Assembly (NCBI GenBank): GCA_014549065.1
Contig: JACDOX010000156.1
Span: 1,486,538-1,550,537 of the forward strand
Length of the DNA stretch: 64,000 nucleotides
Direction: 5' to 3'
Source of the DNA: Cardinalis cardinalis
Lineage: Eukaryota > Chordata > Aves > Passeriformes > Cardinalidae
The stretch's first letter is position 1; every line of letters begins with the position of its first letter. A model generated the notes under the pieces. The model saw nothing but the letters and a program-made list of their open reading frames with translations. It did no database searches and was not told the DNA's origin. The position numbers and the translations under genes were made by a program. Shown piece by piece: positions 50,675-63,035 of the stretch.

Positions 50675-52439
50675 GTAAGCAGGCAGGCTTGTCTGGTTGG
50701 CTCTTGTCTCACAGTATTCTTGTCCTTTATTTGGCAGTACTTGGTTGCTAATGCTGGGCTACAGCTCAGTGCTCTTATAATGCTGCCATATTGCAAGCAA
50801 AACTGAAGACCAGTTTATTTCTATAATGTAAAAGCATAGCCAGCTAGAATGAAATTTTAATGAATATCACTTTTCTCTTACATAGCTAATCATCAGGCTC
50901 TCTATTCCCAGGAACAAGACAGAAAACAGGTTCAGGGCTACACACTGTTAACAACAACTCTTCAAAGGCAATTTTCTATAAATGCATTTAAAATATGTGC
51001 TGTTGAATATACTGATCTTTGTCATCCCAGACTAAAAACCCCCAATCCAGAAGCCAGTAAAAAAAAAGGCTGAAAAAGGTGTTTAATTTATATAATCAGA
51101 TGTTCCAGCAGATTAATGCCGGGTAAGGAATATAATAAAATAGGCTATTTCATTGTACACCTTAAATTGTAAGAACACTCTGTTCCTGGGATAATGTGTT
51201 GGCTGAATTCTTGGGGTTTTTCCGCTTTAGTCCATGGAATCTTTATAATATTCATAGCCATGTTTCATCTTGTCAGAATCTTGTTCTTTTTGTAGTTAAT
51301 AATTCATATAACAGTCTACATTGAGCAAAAACTGTGATTAGTTGTGTGGGTTTTTTCCTTCTAAATGCTGAAAACTGTATTTTTACCTTCTGAAAACTAC
51401 GGTGTGGGCTGTTAACTGACTTACAGATAATACTGGATGCCTTTCCTAACCTACTTATAATGATGTTTGCAACCCAGTTATAATGATGCAGTGTGTGGTG
51501 GAGATATTGTTTCAAAGGGCTTTTGTGTGAAGGAAGGAGATTCTTATTGAAGCCTCTCAAGAATTCAGAGACCTTTTAATTTGTGGAAGAATTCACACTC
51601 ATTTTCTTGGAAGCGTTCACAGGTTCTGGTCTCAGGTTGTGTATGGGTCTTCTACAAAGCTACCATCCACTGCTTACTTTTGTTGCTGGTGGTAAACTGT
51701 CTTCTTTTTGTTTTAAGTCCTGCTCATGTGTACATGGACACTTTTAAATTGAAAGGGCCAATTTATGTGCAGATGTGTTCTTTACTTACAGTGGTAGCTT
51801 AAGATTTTGAATTTTCCTATAATATTTCCAGCTAGGTTATTTAAATCCAGCTGGTTGTTTGCAAAGAAGTTCAAGGGGAGGGAGACTGTGATGGTGCTTC
51901 TATATTGTTTGTTAACTTGCATTTTTTTAATACAAAAGTGTTCAAGGTGGTGCAACTATATGTGGAGTATAAACAATTTCAGAAGAATAATAGAGTGTTT
52001 CAGAACTGGCAAAAACATCTAGTAATGACTTCATCTTACTTTCTTGCTGCCAAAACTGTTCAAGGACAGGTTTTTCAATTTGGTTTGGCAAGTAAAAGAC
52101 TCTCAGAGACAATTTGTTTATGTCATTTGGCTGGAAATGACTACTTTTAAAGGTTCATTTGAAAACACTTGTATTGCCATTTAAAAATTCTGTGACTGTG
52201 TCCATGCCTTAAAACAGTTGTACACGTTTCTTACCACAATATATCTCATGTTACTTGATGTCAGTAGAGTAGATATGTGTGTTGATGTGGTTTGGATTTG
52301 TATATTCCAGTGCAGATATGCTCATAATTCAGCTGAGTGCCAAAGCATATTGTTGGGAAAAAAAGTAGTCACTTGCCCATTCTGATCTGTTCATTCATGG
52401 CTTGGAGAACAATGATGCCTTTTCCTTGTCTTAAAAATC
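50675..52439. other. Probable intron, no feature seen
   Basis: AT-rich sequence without a recognised repeat. A short tandem repeat of 'ttataatgatg' units lies at about 51457-51490. Confidence 0.45.
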
Positions 52440-52795
52440 TGAGAGCCAGATGCGGTTAAGGGATAAGGGGTTTTTACCTCGGTATTTTAATAAGGATCCT
52501 CATTGGTGCACCACTTCGCCAAGGTGGGATGTGCCACAATATGCACACACGACAGATCATGTGTACAATTTATAGACCGTACAAATTAGCATATCTAATG
52601 AGGACACCCCAATGGGAGGCCTAGATGAATGACGTAATATTTCCTCATGCATGGAATTTCACCCAGGATGGGCCAAGTCTGGTTTACAGGATATATTCTA
52701 GAAAGGACATTGGTTTCCCAAGATAGTGTAGGGTTTTCTGGCCTAAAGGCCTCCTACTATGAGGCCTTTAGGATGTTTAGTCTCCTGACCTAACA
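52440..52795 (-). mobile_element. Probable endogenous retrovirus LTR, minus strand
   Basis: Read on the minus strand, the segment begins close to 'TGTTAGGTCAGGAGACTAAAC', has an internal TATA-like 'CTATAAATTG' (plus 52566-52575), then 'ATTAAAATACCGAGGTAAAAACC' (a poly(A)-signal-like R region near plus 52480-52495), and ends with 'GGCTCTCA'. The order and the TG..CA ends fit a small LTR. No target duplication is apparent and no retroviral gene flanks it, so it would be a solo copy. I cannot assign the family. It carries the hairpin at 52742-52772. Confidence 0.5.
52742..52772. repeat. 12-bp perfect inverted repeat, 7-base loop
   Basis: CCTAAAGGCCTC (52742-52753) is followed by a 7-base loop and its exact complement GAGGCCTTTAGG (52761-52772). 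The stem lies near the U3 end of the LTR-like element. Confidence 0.9.
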
Positions 52796-53881
52796 GAGTA
52801 CTAGGAGTATGCTAAGTTATCATAAGGAATTACTTAAGGAATTACAAATATGCATGGTAAGAGTACTGAGGATACATGAAATTTATATAAAAGGTGCACA
52901 AAACAAAGGCAAAAAAATAATCTTGGCACGAAGAGAAATATATGGTTCCTTATAAGGACAGTAGTAACCTTTACATTTAAGCTTGCCACATTCCAGTCAG
53001 AGAACTTTATGAAAATGGTCACAGTTCTTTTGGTTCCCATGTTGCAGTTCCATTCTAGTGGCTACAAAATATCTGTCCTGGTTTGATGACAAGAGCTCTG
53101 ACAAATATCACTATTTCCATGCACGCTGAGCAGTTCTTTACTGAATTAGTGTGAGAAATTCATGTTATTGTATTAATCACGTTTTTTGAGGGTTTTTTTG
53201 TCCTATGTAGCTTCTGAAATGTGTTTTTTCTCCCTTGAAGCTTTCTCTGTGGTTTAAAAAGAAATATATTAGAGACCTCCTTTAAACCAAGAAGACTCCA
53301 GCTTTTGTACTTTATAGGGTATTTCATAAAATGGGATAATACTTTCCTTTTCTATAGCTTTTTCAGTGATTTCTCTGAGGAACTTCTGTATCTGTATCTG
53401 AGGAACTTCTGCTCTACAGGAAACTGAGAGCTCTTAATTTAATCAAAGGAATTCTAGTGAAATAGGATTTGTTCTCTGTCAAGGCTGGTACAAGACAGTT
53501 TTTTCAAATCATTTTCAAGAGTAAAGTAAGCTTTCTATTAAATGCTAACCAAAATTAAATTGTAGCTGTCCAAGGGAAGCATCTAGTAATTGCAGTTTTA
53601 GCTTTCCTGAAGAAAAAGAGTATGTGGGGGGCTTAATTGGTTACAATAGATTCTTACTGAGTAGGGTAACTTTGAGTATCTCTCATCTTGAATTTATACA
53701 CAACTTTTGAATTGGTGCTTACGTCATTCTTCTATACCCATTCTTGAGTGACCTTATTTTTCACACAAGCTAGGCACCTGAAAAACAAGTTGCTGTATGA
53801 ATATACATTTGGGAACCTAATCTTAGCCATGCATTTCCATTTTCTCTGAAGCTAATGTTGAACTTGGTTTGGGTGCTGTTG
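52796..53881. other. Probable intron, no feature seen
   Basis: AT-rich sequence. A short direct repeat of 'gaggaacttctg' lies around 53376-53412. No gene signal was found. Confidence 0.45.
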
Positions 53882-55159
53882 CCTGGTGTCATGGTTTGAC
53901 ACTGGCACAATGCCAGTGCCCCCATGAAGATACCCTCCCCCCTGGTGTCTGCTGTGAGATGTGACCAGGAATAAGCAAAGCAGGCTCTCACTTAGTGACA
54001 GAGAAAACTTTATTAACTACACTACAAATAAAAAAAAAACTAAACTACAAGAGAAAAAGGAAAAAAAACCACAAGGAAAATGAAAACTGCACAGAAGCAT
54101 TTTCCTCCTCTCCCCCCACACCAAATTTCCAATACAATACCTCCCCCAAAACACCAACTCTCGATCCTGCACCACCCTTCAGAATACTCAATCTACAGTT
54201 CATCAAGAGGAGAAGGAGTCCTTCTTTGTGCCACTGTGACCTTTTCCTTTCATGTTCAGTGCTCTCACTACCGAACACGGACCAGGGCTGCTTCTAGGGT
54301 CATCTTTTAAGGATGCCTTGTCCCGTTCCAAAAAGAGCACAGTCTCACCTTTGGGACACCTGTCTCCCCCATATTTTTCACCCCCTGGGGCCGAGGGGTC
54401 TCAACACTGAAACTCATCTTGGCTCTGAGCCACTGCCCCCCCCGGATGCAGTCTCTGTGTCACAAGAATATGGCTCTGTCCATGGCTACACAAAAGAGTC
54501 CAGCAAAAATGTCACTCCATCTTCTCCATTTGTCCAACATCTCTCTCTCTCCCTCTGGCCCAGGCCTTCATCTTGCTTACTCAATTCCCTCTTCATCTTC
54601 TGCTCCATTGCAGGCAAGGTCAATGCTCTGCAGAATTTTCATTGTCTACAAAAGCGTTAAAACTCGGGCTCTGCCTGCCTGGAGAGACAAGCGGCCGGAC
54701 ACCTTCTCTCTGCATCTCCTCCTTCTTCTTCTTCTTCTCAGCCGTGCTGCTGGCATGTTATCAAGTTTCAAGGTAACACAGTCACAAGCACAGGCTGTAC
54801 TCTCTCTCTCTCTCTCCTGGGGGGCTGCCCAATGCCTCCTGGTGCTTCTCCCACCCTTCCGTGCCAGGGCCTCTTCACCTCCCATCTCTGTCCAAAGCCC
54901 CGGCCTGCCTCACCGGGCCGCATGGCTTCCCCTCCCCTGCCCAGCAGCAGCAGCTGGACGGGGGAGAGATCAGAACTGTTCCCCTGCCGGAAACCCAAGA
55001 GAACTTCCCAGGGGGAGAGCCCTGCTTTAACCCTGTGTTCTCAGAGGTGGATCCAGTGTCCCACTGGCTGAATCATCTGCCAATATTAAAATCTGAACAT
55101 CCATTGGCTTGACCACAGGATCCCAGAAATCCCGTTTCCTGTCAAACCACCACACCTGG
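53882..55159 (-). mobile_element. Solo ERV LTR with 5-bp target duplication (LTR 53887-55154)
   Basis: The element at 53887-55154 (1268 bases) is flanked on both sides by CCTGG (53882-53886 and 55155-55159). Its ends are imperfect inverted repeats: plus-strand 'TGTCATGGTTTGACA' on the left and 'TGTCAAACCACCACA' on the right. On the minus strand it starts TGTGGTGGTTTGACAGG, and an AATAAA signal precedes 'GTTTTCTCTGTCACTAAG' near plus 54000-54012, which sets the orientation. A 5-base duplication is typical of ERVL-type integration. The interior has CTT and CT microsatellites (54722-54738 and about 54800-54817) and a GC-rich core at 54820-55020. No viral genes are present, so it is a solo LTR. 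Frames in it are GC-rich chance frames. Confidence 0.88.
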
Positions 55160-55640
55160 CCCATCAAGCACTGCTGCTAATGCTTCTTTCATCTGTCTCT
55201 CAGTCTTGTTTCCTGGTATTATCACTAGTGGACTGGTGACTCTGAGGTTATGCAAAATTATGTGAGTATTGAAACAGCTGAGGCAATTGATCTCTCCTCC
55301 ATTGTGGATCAAGGGTCTAACGCTATCCATTACCTTCCTCATTCCCTCCCAAGTTTCTGTTTAATCTTAGGGGTGAGCATAACAAAGCTGTTGTAAGGGG
55401 TTCCATTACAGTTGCTATTCTTTGGTAGGTTAGTTTAATTGTCTAGGTGAGTTGTCCTGGGCCAGGAGTAGCACTGGTGCATAATAATGATGCTATCCAA
55501 TGCATGCTTAGAAGGCAGGACCACAGTAGCATCAGCCTGGACCACCTGAAATTGTTGCAGATATTCAGTCTGAATGATACATACGGATTCAATGGAAATC
55601 AGGAGGAGTCATGGCAGTAACCAGATCTTTTCCTTCCTTC
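55160..55640 (-). other. Possible older retroviral or retrocopy remnant flanking the solo LTR
   Basis: Directly right of the solo LTR the minus strand has a frame (55142-55342) with a balanced composition (LIHNGGEINCLSCFNTH.. and IIPGNKTERQMKEALAAVL). The following bases to about 55640 also have lower AT content than typical here. It may be an old gag-like or unrelated remnant into which the LTR inserted. I do not recognise the protein and call it only as a compositional oddity. Confidence 0.2.
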
Positions 55641-57433
55641 ATGATATTATCAACTACTTTTTAAAAAGTAGACTAATCTATCAAAAGAATCTTAAATATT
55701 ACCTGTCACATCCTCCAAGGTAATCTCTTCCAGTCTTCAACTGTCTGTTTGCAGCTGTATGGAATGACCCTCAATTGGAGACAAAAAGGGGATTTTAAAA
55801 TACTTGAATTTCTTAGATAATCTTACTGCTGAACAGTTTAACTTAGCTAGCATTCATTAACAGCTATATGTGCAAAAGTTATACTCAGAGGACCTGGGGA
55901 AGAAAGCAGAGAGAACTTGAAGATCATAATAATCCACTCATGCATTGAGTTCAGTGTTTCCATGACATATTCTTCTGCAAACTTTGTTGTGAATAATTAC
56001 ATGCTAATATGAAAATAGCCTAAATAATTCCCAGTAGTGTATAATTTATGAGTTACCTGCGTAGAACTGATGCACAAATTATGCCATCTCTTTTAGTGCA
56101 TGCAAATTATTTAACAACAGCTTTTTCATGTTGTCCACCCAAAACTCTCAATGTTCTTTAAAGCAAAGAATTCTTATTACCATTTTTTAGTCTTGCCTCT
56201 GTTGTAAAGTTATGTTTGCATAGCAGTTTTGAGTATGGTTAACCACCTTTTGAGATGAAAAAAAAGTGAATGAGTAAAAAGATAAAGCTTTCAAACTAGA
56301 GCAATACAGCTATTGTGAAGTTCTTGTTATTACAAATGTATTTTTTTTTCAAAGTAACTTGTCCTGTGCTTTTCTGCTTTTTATCTTGCATGTTCAATCT
56401 ATTATTTTTATACTTAATCTTCTCCAAGTCCATTTGACCTATTTTTCTTTTCTCAAATCACTATTTCTGGAGTTTCAGATAACTGAAGCTTCTGGGTTGA
56501 CCAAATTACTTTTATATGTATTCCCCACCCAGCACGGTGGGATTGTTTGCATCTCTGTTTGTATCATTCCTTTAGAAATGATCACTTCCAATGATCTCCT
56601 TTTTGCCATACATGAGATTTCATTCCCCATGAATCTTATCTGCTGCTTATGTGAGTGAAGCAGCTTGTGCTTTCCTTTCAAGAAATCATGACCACAGTGT
56701 TGCATGATCCCTGTCACTCTATTTTGCATGTACCATCAAAGACAAATGTTGAAGAATTTTCCCTCTCCTTGTGCCTTTTTCCTTATCAAGTATTTGTCTC
56801 AGTGTGCTGCAGTATTTTATTGGACAGGATGCATCACGTGGTGGCTTTATCTCAAAGTGCAGTGTCTGGTATGAGTTAGCAACAGCAGTCCATTGCCATA
56901 CCAAAGTTGCCAAAGTAAAGGAGCAGATCTCTGATTCTGGGCTCTGCCAAGTCTTCTACCTGTGCCCTTCACTGTGATACTACTGTAACTTATATTGCAT
57001 ACTGTTGTATATAGCATGCAGATGTTTCCTTTTTTCAGTTGTTTCAAAGACAACCCTATGTTGACACTTTTATTAATTTGTAATTCCAGATGTCTTTAGA
57101 GAAAGCCTGCTAGTCTTCTAAAAAGTGCTGTTATTGTAAAAGTGCACATGAAATCAGAATAGTGAAAACATAAGTAGCAATTGGAAAGTCTTCTTTGGCT
57201 ATGTACAAATATGCCTTTCTGCTTTGTATGCTTTCAGACTGTTACTAAATAATGAGAAGTTAATGGGGCCATTTCACTTTGTGAAAGGAGGGCCTGTTAA
57301 CAGTTTCTGCAAGATACACAGTTTGACGTCATTTATGTCAGAGATCAAATGTTTGTTCTTTCTGATTGCTGATCTGAGCTCACTGATTTGGAAAAGTCCC
57401 GTGGTTATTAAGACATCAACACCATCTAGCACA
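55641..57433. other. Probable intron, no supported feature
   Basis: AT-rich sequence. The part from about 56470 to 56990 is less AT-rich and has frames open on both strands, but no motif or splice pair I trust. Confidence 0.42.
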
Positions 57434-57580
57434 CAGTAGAAAGTTTGCTCTGCCTTTACAGATGGTGTTTGGCAAGATGTAAGAGATCCTCAGGTGCTTC
57501 TGGGGAAAGCAGAAGACACAGTAGTTGACAGTAAATGTCAAGTAGGCTAATAGGGAATAGAGGAGTGAGGTAGATTTAAG
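57434..57580. repeat. Diverged duplicate block, copy 1
   Basis: About 145 bases here are similar in order to 59126-59262. Shared pieces include 'aaagtttgctct', 'taagagatc', 'cacag.a.ttgacagta' and 'taggct.a.agg'. Flanks on both sides do not match. The frames of the two copies do not correspond, so it is not a duplicated coding exon. It may be two insertions of an unnamed old repeat, or a local duplication. Confidence 0.6.
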
Positions 57581-59125
57581 GCCCTTGGAATGAAGCCTTG
57601 AATTTGGAAGTTCATGGAGGAGGAACAAAGTCCAACCCACCTCTTCCATGCAGGTTATCTGTCACATACAGAATTGACAAAGTACAGAAGTTCAAAATTA
57701 AAATCTAAGTGCTTTGTTGAATGAGCACAGTATGCTGTGTTTCCAAGGACTTCTACACTTTGATTCCTTCAATGAATTTTCAGTTTTATTTGCATTGTTC
57801 TAAAATCATTTCCATCGGAAAGAACGTCAGCAGATTATTTTTGAAATGAAGGATATGATTTGTAGCTATAGTTTGTGAAGCTGCTGTGGTGACCCTCGAT
57901 ACTACAATGGTAGTGTGTTTCACCTTGAAGAACAGGTTAGTGCAGAAGGACTACTACTTTAAATGGAAAAGGAAGGGACTCTTGTAGGTTGTCAAATCTT
58001 CTGGGTAATCAGATATATTCTGAGTATTTGTAGACTTTGATGGAAGTGGTATTTTCTGAAGTTCCACATTTTCATTTTTTTTCCCATCTGAAAGCTACAG
58101 GAGGAAGATAGATGATCTGACATTTCTTGCAGTAAATCAAAACATTACAATATGAACATATGTTTTTTATGGTATGAATAGTATGATAAGTTACTTTTCA
58201 AATCCAGCCAGCAAACTAAGAAAAAAAAAATCCTACTCCTATTATGACATTTTTAAAAGCCAGCCAAGTACTCTGCTGTATTCCTGAAACTGGGGGGAGG
58301 AAGGAGGGAAGAGCAACTGTAGAAATCAAACAGTATCAGAATCTTAGCATTGTGCTCAGATTAGTTGCTGAGAGACTAAAAGATCTGTCAGGGCACTGAA
58401 ACTAATGTGTGTTATTAAAGCTAGGTAAATAAAGGTGGTGTGAACAGCTGACATGACTTAGAGTAGATGTACAGTCTAAATGGCAGTTTTGTATTGGTTT
58501 TTCCTTGCTGCTTTCACTGTAGCATTTGTGCTGGCCTGATGGTATTACAAAGACCAGGAGAAAGAGATTTTCCCCCCCTTTTATTTTATTTGTGAATTTC
58601 ATCACTTTGTGTATGACTTCTGATTTTCATCTTATTATTTTTGAGGCAAAACAAAACCCAAATCAGATAGACAGACTAATCAGGGCTTTTTTTGGTGTTT
58701 TTATTTTGTTTGGTTGGTTGGTTGTTGTTGATTTTTTGTTGTTTTTGTTGTTTGGTTGGCTTTACTTGTTAGGCATCACAGGCTACACAGTTTCTGATCT
58801 GCTTTTTTTAGCTGTTCTCTGTACTCTGAAATCGTTCACTCTAGCATTAGTTAGCAAGAACAGCATTTTCCAGTTTTCACAAGTACTATCACAAATTTTA
58901 CATGGTAGATTTTACTTTCAGTCACCTTTAAAACCGCTGTAATCAGTTGTGGGCTGGGAGATCTTGACAAGGTTTCAGACCTAATTGTTTGGGGTTTTTC
59001 TTTACTTTTTCCCTCCTTCTTCTTTAAATTAGTATGACGCTTCTCTTTTCTTCTGCCAGATAGACAGAAAAGAGATTTTTTTTAAATTACTTTTTTAGTG
59101 GCATAAATGAATAGTGTTTAAGATG
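57581..59125. other. Probable intron between the duplicate blocks; T/G-rich tract
   Basis: AT-rich sequence. A T/G-rich simple tract covers about 58686-58765. No gene or named repeat is seen. Confidence 0.45.
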
Positions 59126-59262
59126 CAGTAAAAAGTTTGCTCTACTTTTGCAGTAATAGACATAAGAGATCTCTCAGTACTTCTGTGAAGAGTGGAAGTC
59201 ACAGCACTTGACAGTAGAGATTTATTAGGCTGACAGGCATTGCGGGGATTGGGTGGATTAAA
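59126..59262. repeat. Diverged duplicate block, copy 2
   Basis: Counterpart of 57434-57580 in the same orientation, about 1.7 kb downstream. Similarity is clearest from 'aaaagtttgctct' through 'taagagatctctcag', 'cacagcacttgacagta' and 'ttattaggctgacagg'. It is somewhat shorter than copy 1 because of small deletions. Confidence 0.6.
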
Positions 59263-62200
59263 TGCTCTCAGATTGAAAATCCAAATTTTTTTAGATTTGA
59301 GGCTTTTGATGACTGATTGTTGAGTCCAATGCAACATGTAAACATTTACTTCATAATCAGGATACATCAGCTTAAAAATATGTCTGTTATCTTTTACTCC
59401 TGAGATGTTTCATGTATGGGAGCATGTAAGTTTGATCTTAGATGTCTACGTGTCCTTCTGATACAAAGTGAATCTATTCCACAAAGTAGTGTTTGGGATA
59501 TTATGAAAAAAAAATAGAGAGCTAGATTGTGTGTATATATATTTTTTTTTTTTCTTGTAACTGAGTGGCTACGTACATTACCTCAGTTTTTATTTGGAGG
59601 CTATGTAACTGCCTGAGCACTCATGTATAAAAAATGTTCTCGGACATTAAAAGACATAAGGTTTTTGGAGAGGGGGTTAACTTGTGATGACTGTTGAGAA
59701 AGCTGTTGGATCTTTGATGTGTTGATCCTTTTACCACTCTGTGCATTAAGTTATGCTTCCTTTCACTTCTTTAGATCTTCTTTAGTGTATTGGCACTCTG
59801 CCTAGCAGTGCTTGCAGGTTCCTGAACACCACTTTTCATTGTCTGATAAGTCAGAAAGAGGCAATTAAACCATGAAAATTATAGTCAGCATTGTTTTAAA
59901 GCGTGGAGAAAAGCTTCTTTGAGGAGCTAAAATGTAATAAAACCAATATAAGTCTTACTATTCACCTGAAGCTAACACGTTTTTTGCCTCTTGAGCCTTC
60001 TGAAAATAGTGCTGATAGTATGCTGATACCTTTGGATGGATTTTGCTTGGAAACATGATGTGTGTAGGCAATTCTTATGTATGTCAGAGGATTTTTGTGT
60101 CCCAAACCCCTTAATTTACAAATAATCTGATAAATAATCCTACTGTTCAAATTCCGCTGGAGAGGGTAGGGAAAAATGATTGGCAGTTTTGAATGACCTA
60201 AGTTTGTCAACTAAATTTGACAACGGTCCAGAGTACCAGCAAGTTTCATGGCATAACAACAAGATAAGATGGGATCAAATTTGGAAATCCAGTGCTGTTG
60301 TGCATATTGTATTAGCTGGCAGAGAATCCAGACAGGAGGGAGACTTTATAAATGCATCATCTGTAAGAGAAGTTTGTTCAATGCCTAAGAAGGTATGAAC
60401 TCAAATCTTAATAATTTCAAAGAAGGAGGGGAGTTAGCTTTAATAGTGCCTTTTGATCTTGGAGCTGCCTTCAGGTAGCTCCAAGAATACCATGAATGGT
60501 TTTTGGGTGCTTGAGCTTGGGGTAGGGGAAATGCGATAGAACAAGTGTGAAAGGAGTAGCTTTTCATTAATGAATATGTATTCATGGATTTCTTCCACTA
60601 TAGAGCATTTTTGGCTTAGAAGACTTGCCTCTTCTGGCAAGATTTTGAGTAACAAAGGTCTCCAGCTTCACATCAGAGCTGAAATCTGACAGTGTATGAC
60701 TGTTCCCAGTGTGGTTTGGTGGAAGAATGCTGTCTTACAGATCTGCAAGTCCTTTTAGTGAGTTGAAGAACTGACTTTAAATGCTACTCTCACAGCCTCC
60801 ATGGGGAAAATATGTCTGAACAAATCTCACCAGTAAGAGTTTTGCAATAATGGAATGACTATGGTTTTCATAGTTGTCTTAGAAGCTGCTGCTTCAAAGT
60901 AGTTAACAGAAGGGAGACAGGAGTTACAAAGGAATTTGACCTGATTATTCTTTTTAATGGAATTCACTATAAATGCTGTTTGTAGGACTAGAAATTCTTG
61001 TCAGCATCCTTACTTGTTGTACTGACAAGTTGCTGTGATCAAGAAAGAATGCAGTCTTGGTGTGTAAAGTCCCACTTACTTAGGACAGATACAATTACTA
61101 TTCTGATAATCTTGTTCTGAGTTAGTACCATTGGTATGAATTTAATGTAAGAGTCTTTGTGCTTTTCTGAGAAGTCATCTGCCACATTCTGAGGATTTAG
61201 TGTCCTCCTGACAAAAGAGAACTATTGAAGGATTAAGAAACAGTTAAATAAATAGGTAATCTGACATGCACAGAACTATGAGAATGAAGTTTCTGGATTA
61301 AGTCTAAAATTGTGTATTCCATCCCAATACATTCACTTGCCAGAAAAAAAACCAAAACCAATCCAAAGTGTTCCTGAAAATGTATTTGTGTGTTTCCAAC
61401 TGAAACATCTGCGCTGTACAATCTATTTTATTTGTACATTATTAATTTTAAACATACATATTTGTTTCTTGAATTCTTTAATTTCCAGTATTCTCCCTCT
61501 GCCCAATGGATAATTTAAAGCTTCATTTAATCTTGTTTTGTCTTGGTTTTTTTTCCTCCTCATATTTAAAATTAAAGATTACACCTGTGAGAAGTTATAA
61601 ATCTGTTTTCTTTTGCATGAGATTTCTAACTCACTGCAGAGACCTGACAGCAGGACATCCAGGGATATGTCTATATTAAAAGCTATGAAGACTATTTCAA
61701 TTTTAACTATCAGTCAGAACAAAAACATGTAATTAAAATTGCAAGAACATGTCATGAAAAGTTACATGGCTTTTATTTGGAGTGTGATACCTCAATAGCA
61801 TGTTTTATTAATGCTTTTTAAAAATAATTTGTTTAAGAAAATGGTCTAAATATACTAAGAAATGCATTCTCCAAAAAAACCTAATAAGTTTTCATGGTAA
61901 TGGAAAAAAGCAGACCTGATTTTTGGTTGAATGAACTAATACATAGGCCTGTAGGAATCTAGCACTAGCTTTTTTCATGGATGTTGGCTTTCACTGAAGT
62001 TGTTGGAAGTTCTAAAGTTAATTTAAATTTGAGCTGAGGGGCCATTTGGGTGTCAAGTACAAATACCTGCTCATGTGAGCTGGGCCTCAGCAACTCAGGT
62101 TGTGTAAAAACAGCTGGTTATTTACAATCTGGAAAAATGAATACCTTATGCTGTTAATAAAAGATAAATTTTGACTATATAAGGAACATGGAATTAAAAA

Positions 62201-62757
62201 TTCAGGAAAAGAAATCAAAGCTGGGTAGGAAGCTCACATTTGCAGTCTGTCATCTCTGTTCCAAAATGGCAGCTATGTGGTGGGCAGGGTGGTGTTGACA
62301 TTGTGGGCTTCTGGCTGATCAGAGAAATTAAAAAGGTGTCCCTGTAGCTCTAGAGGAAAATGCATGGCACTTTTCCCCCAGAGTGATGGAAATTGCAGTT
62401 TGTGTTAGTTAAGAAGCATGTGGTTCTATGATTCTAGTGTGAGAAACTAAACTGTGAAATACGAATTTTTTTCCACCTGAAGCACACATTGAATAGATGT
62501 GATTTTTTCAAAGTCTGCATTTAGGACTAGGAGGTGTTCAGAGCAGAAGGCTGGAACTGAAGGCTGTAATCTTGTGTTTCAAGAAGACAGTAGTTTTTGT
62601 TGCACATAATATTTGTGACCAAAATGTTGACTCTTCAAGAGTACTGGGGAAAAAAAAACTTTAAATTCCTTCTGTACTTTAATGTTTCTCTTTCTTTGTT
62701 ATCAGGTAGGATAGCATCTAAGAATCTAAGGATGAGATCTTTATAGCCATTTTTAAC
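59263..62757. other. Probable intron, no supported feature
   Basis: AT-rich sequence. A simple TG/TA/T tract lies at about 59528-59555. At 60180-60398 a plus frame ends at a donor-like AAGAAG followed by GTATGA, but there is no acceptor at its left, so I do not call an exon. Confidence 0.42.
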
Positions 62758-63035
62758 TCATGGTTTAAGCCCAGCCAGCCACAGAGCCCCACACACTGGC
62801 TTACTCACTACCCCCTGATGGAACTGGGGAGAGAATCAATAGGGTAAAAGTGAGAAAACTCAGGAGCAGAGATAATTACTCTTTCTGTCTAAATAGGCAG
62901 ATAGGTAAATGAAAAGCCGTGTGTGCAAGGAAAGCAAAACCAGGAATTCATTCACCATTTCCCATGGGCAGGAAGCTGTTCATCCATTCCCAGGAAAGCA
63001 GGGCCCCATAACATGTAACAGCAAAAAATTGTTAG
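62758..63035 (-). mobile_element. ERV LTR fragment, minus strand, same family as 24597-25135
   Basis: The plus strand reads 'tcatggtttaagcccagccagccac', 'gggagagaatcaatagggtaaaagtgagaaaactca', 'aggaattcattcaccatttcccatgggcaggaagctgttcatccattcccaggaaagcagggcccca'. This is the reverse complement of the 3' half of the LTR seen in plus orientation at 24597-25135. The U3 half is missing, so the copy is truncated. No retroviral gene is adjacent. Confidence 0.75.

Noticed and set aside
54419..55030. 203-codon plus-strand frame rich in Ser, Leu and Pro
   Set aside because: It lies wholly inside the solo LTR, antisense to it, and crosses its CT and CTT microsatellites.
60180..60398. Coding exon ending at AAGAAG/GTATGA
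   Set aside because: There is no acceptor at the left and the 72-residue frame has no recognisable content.
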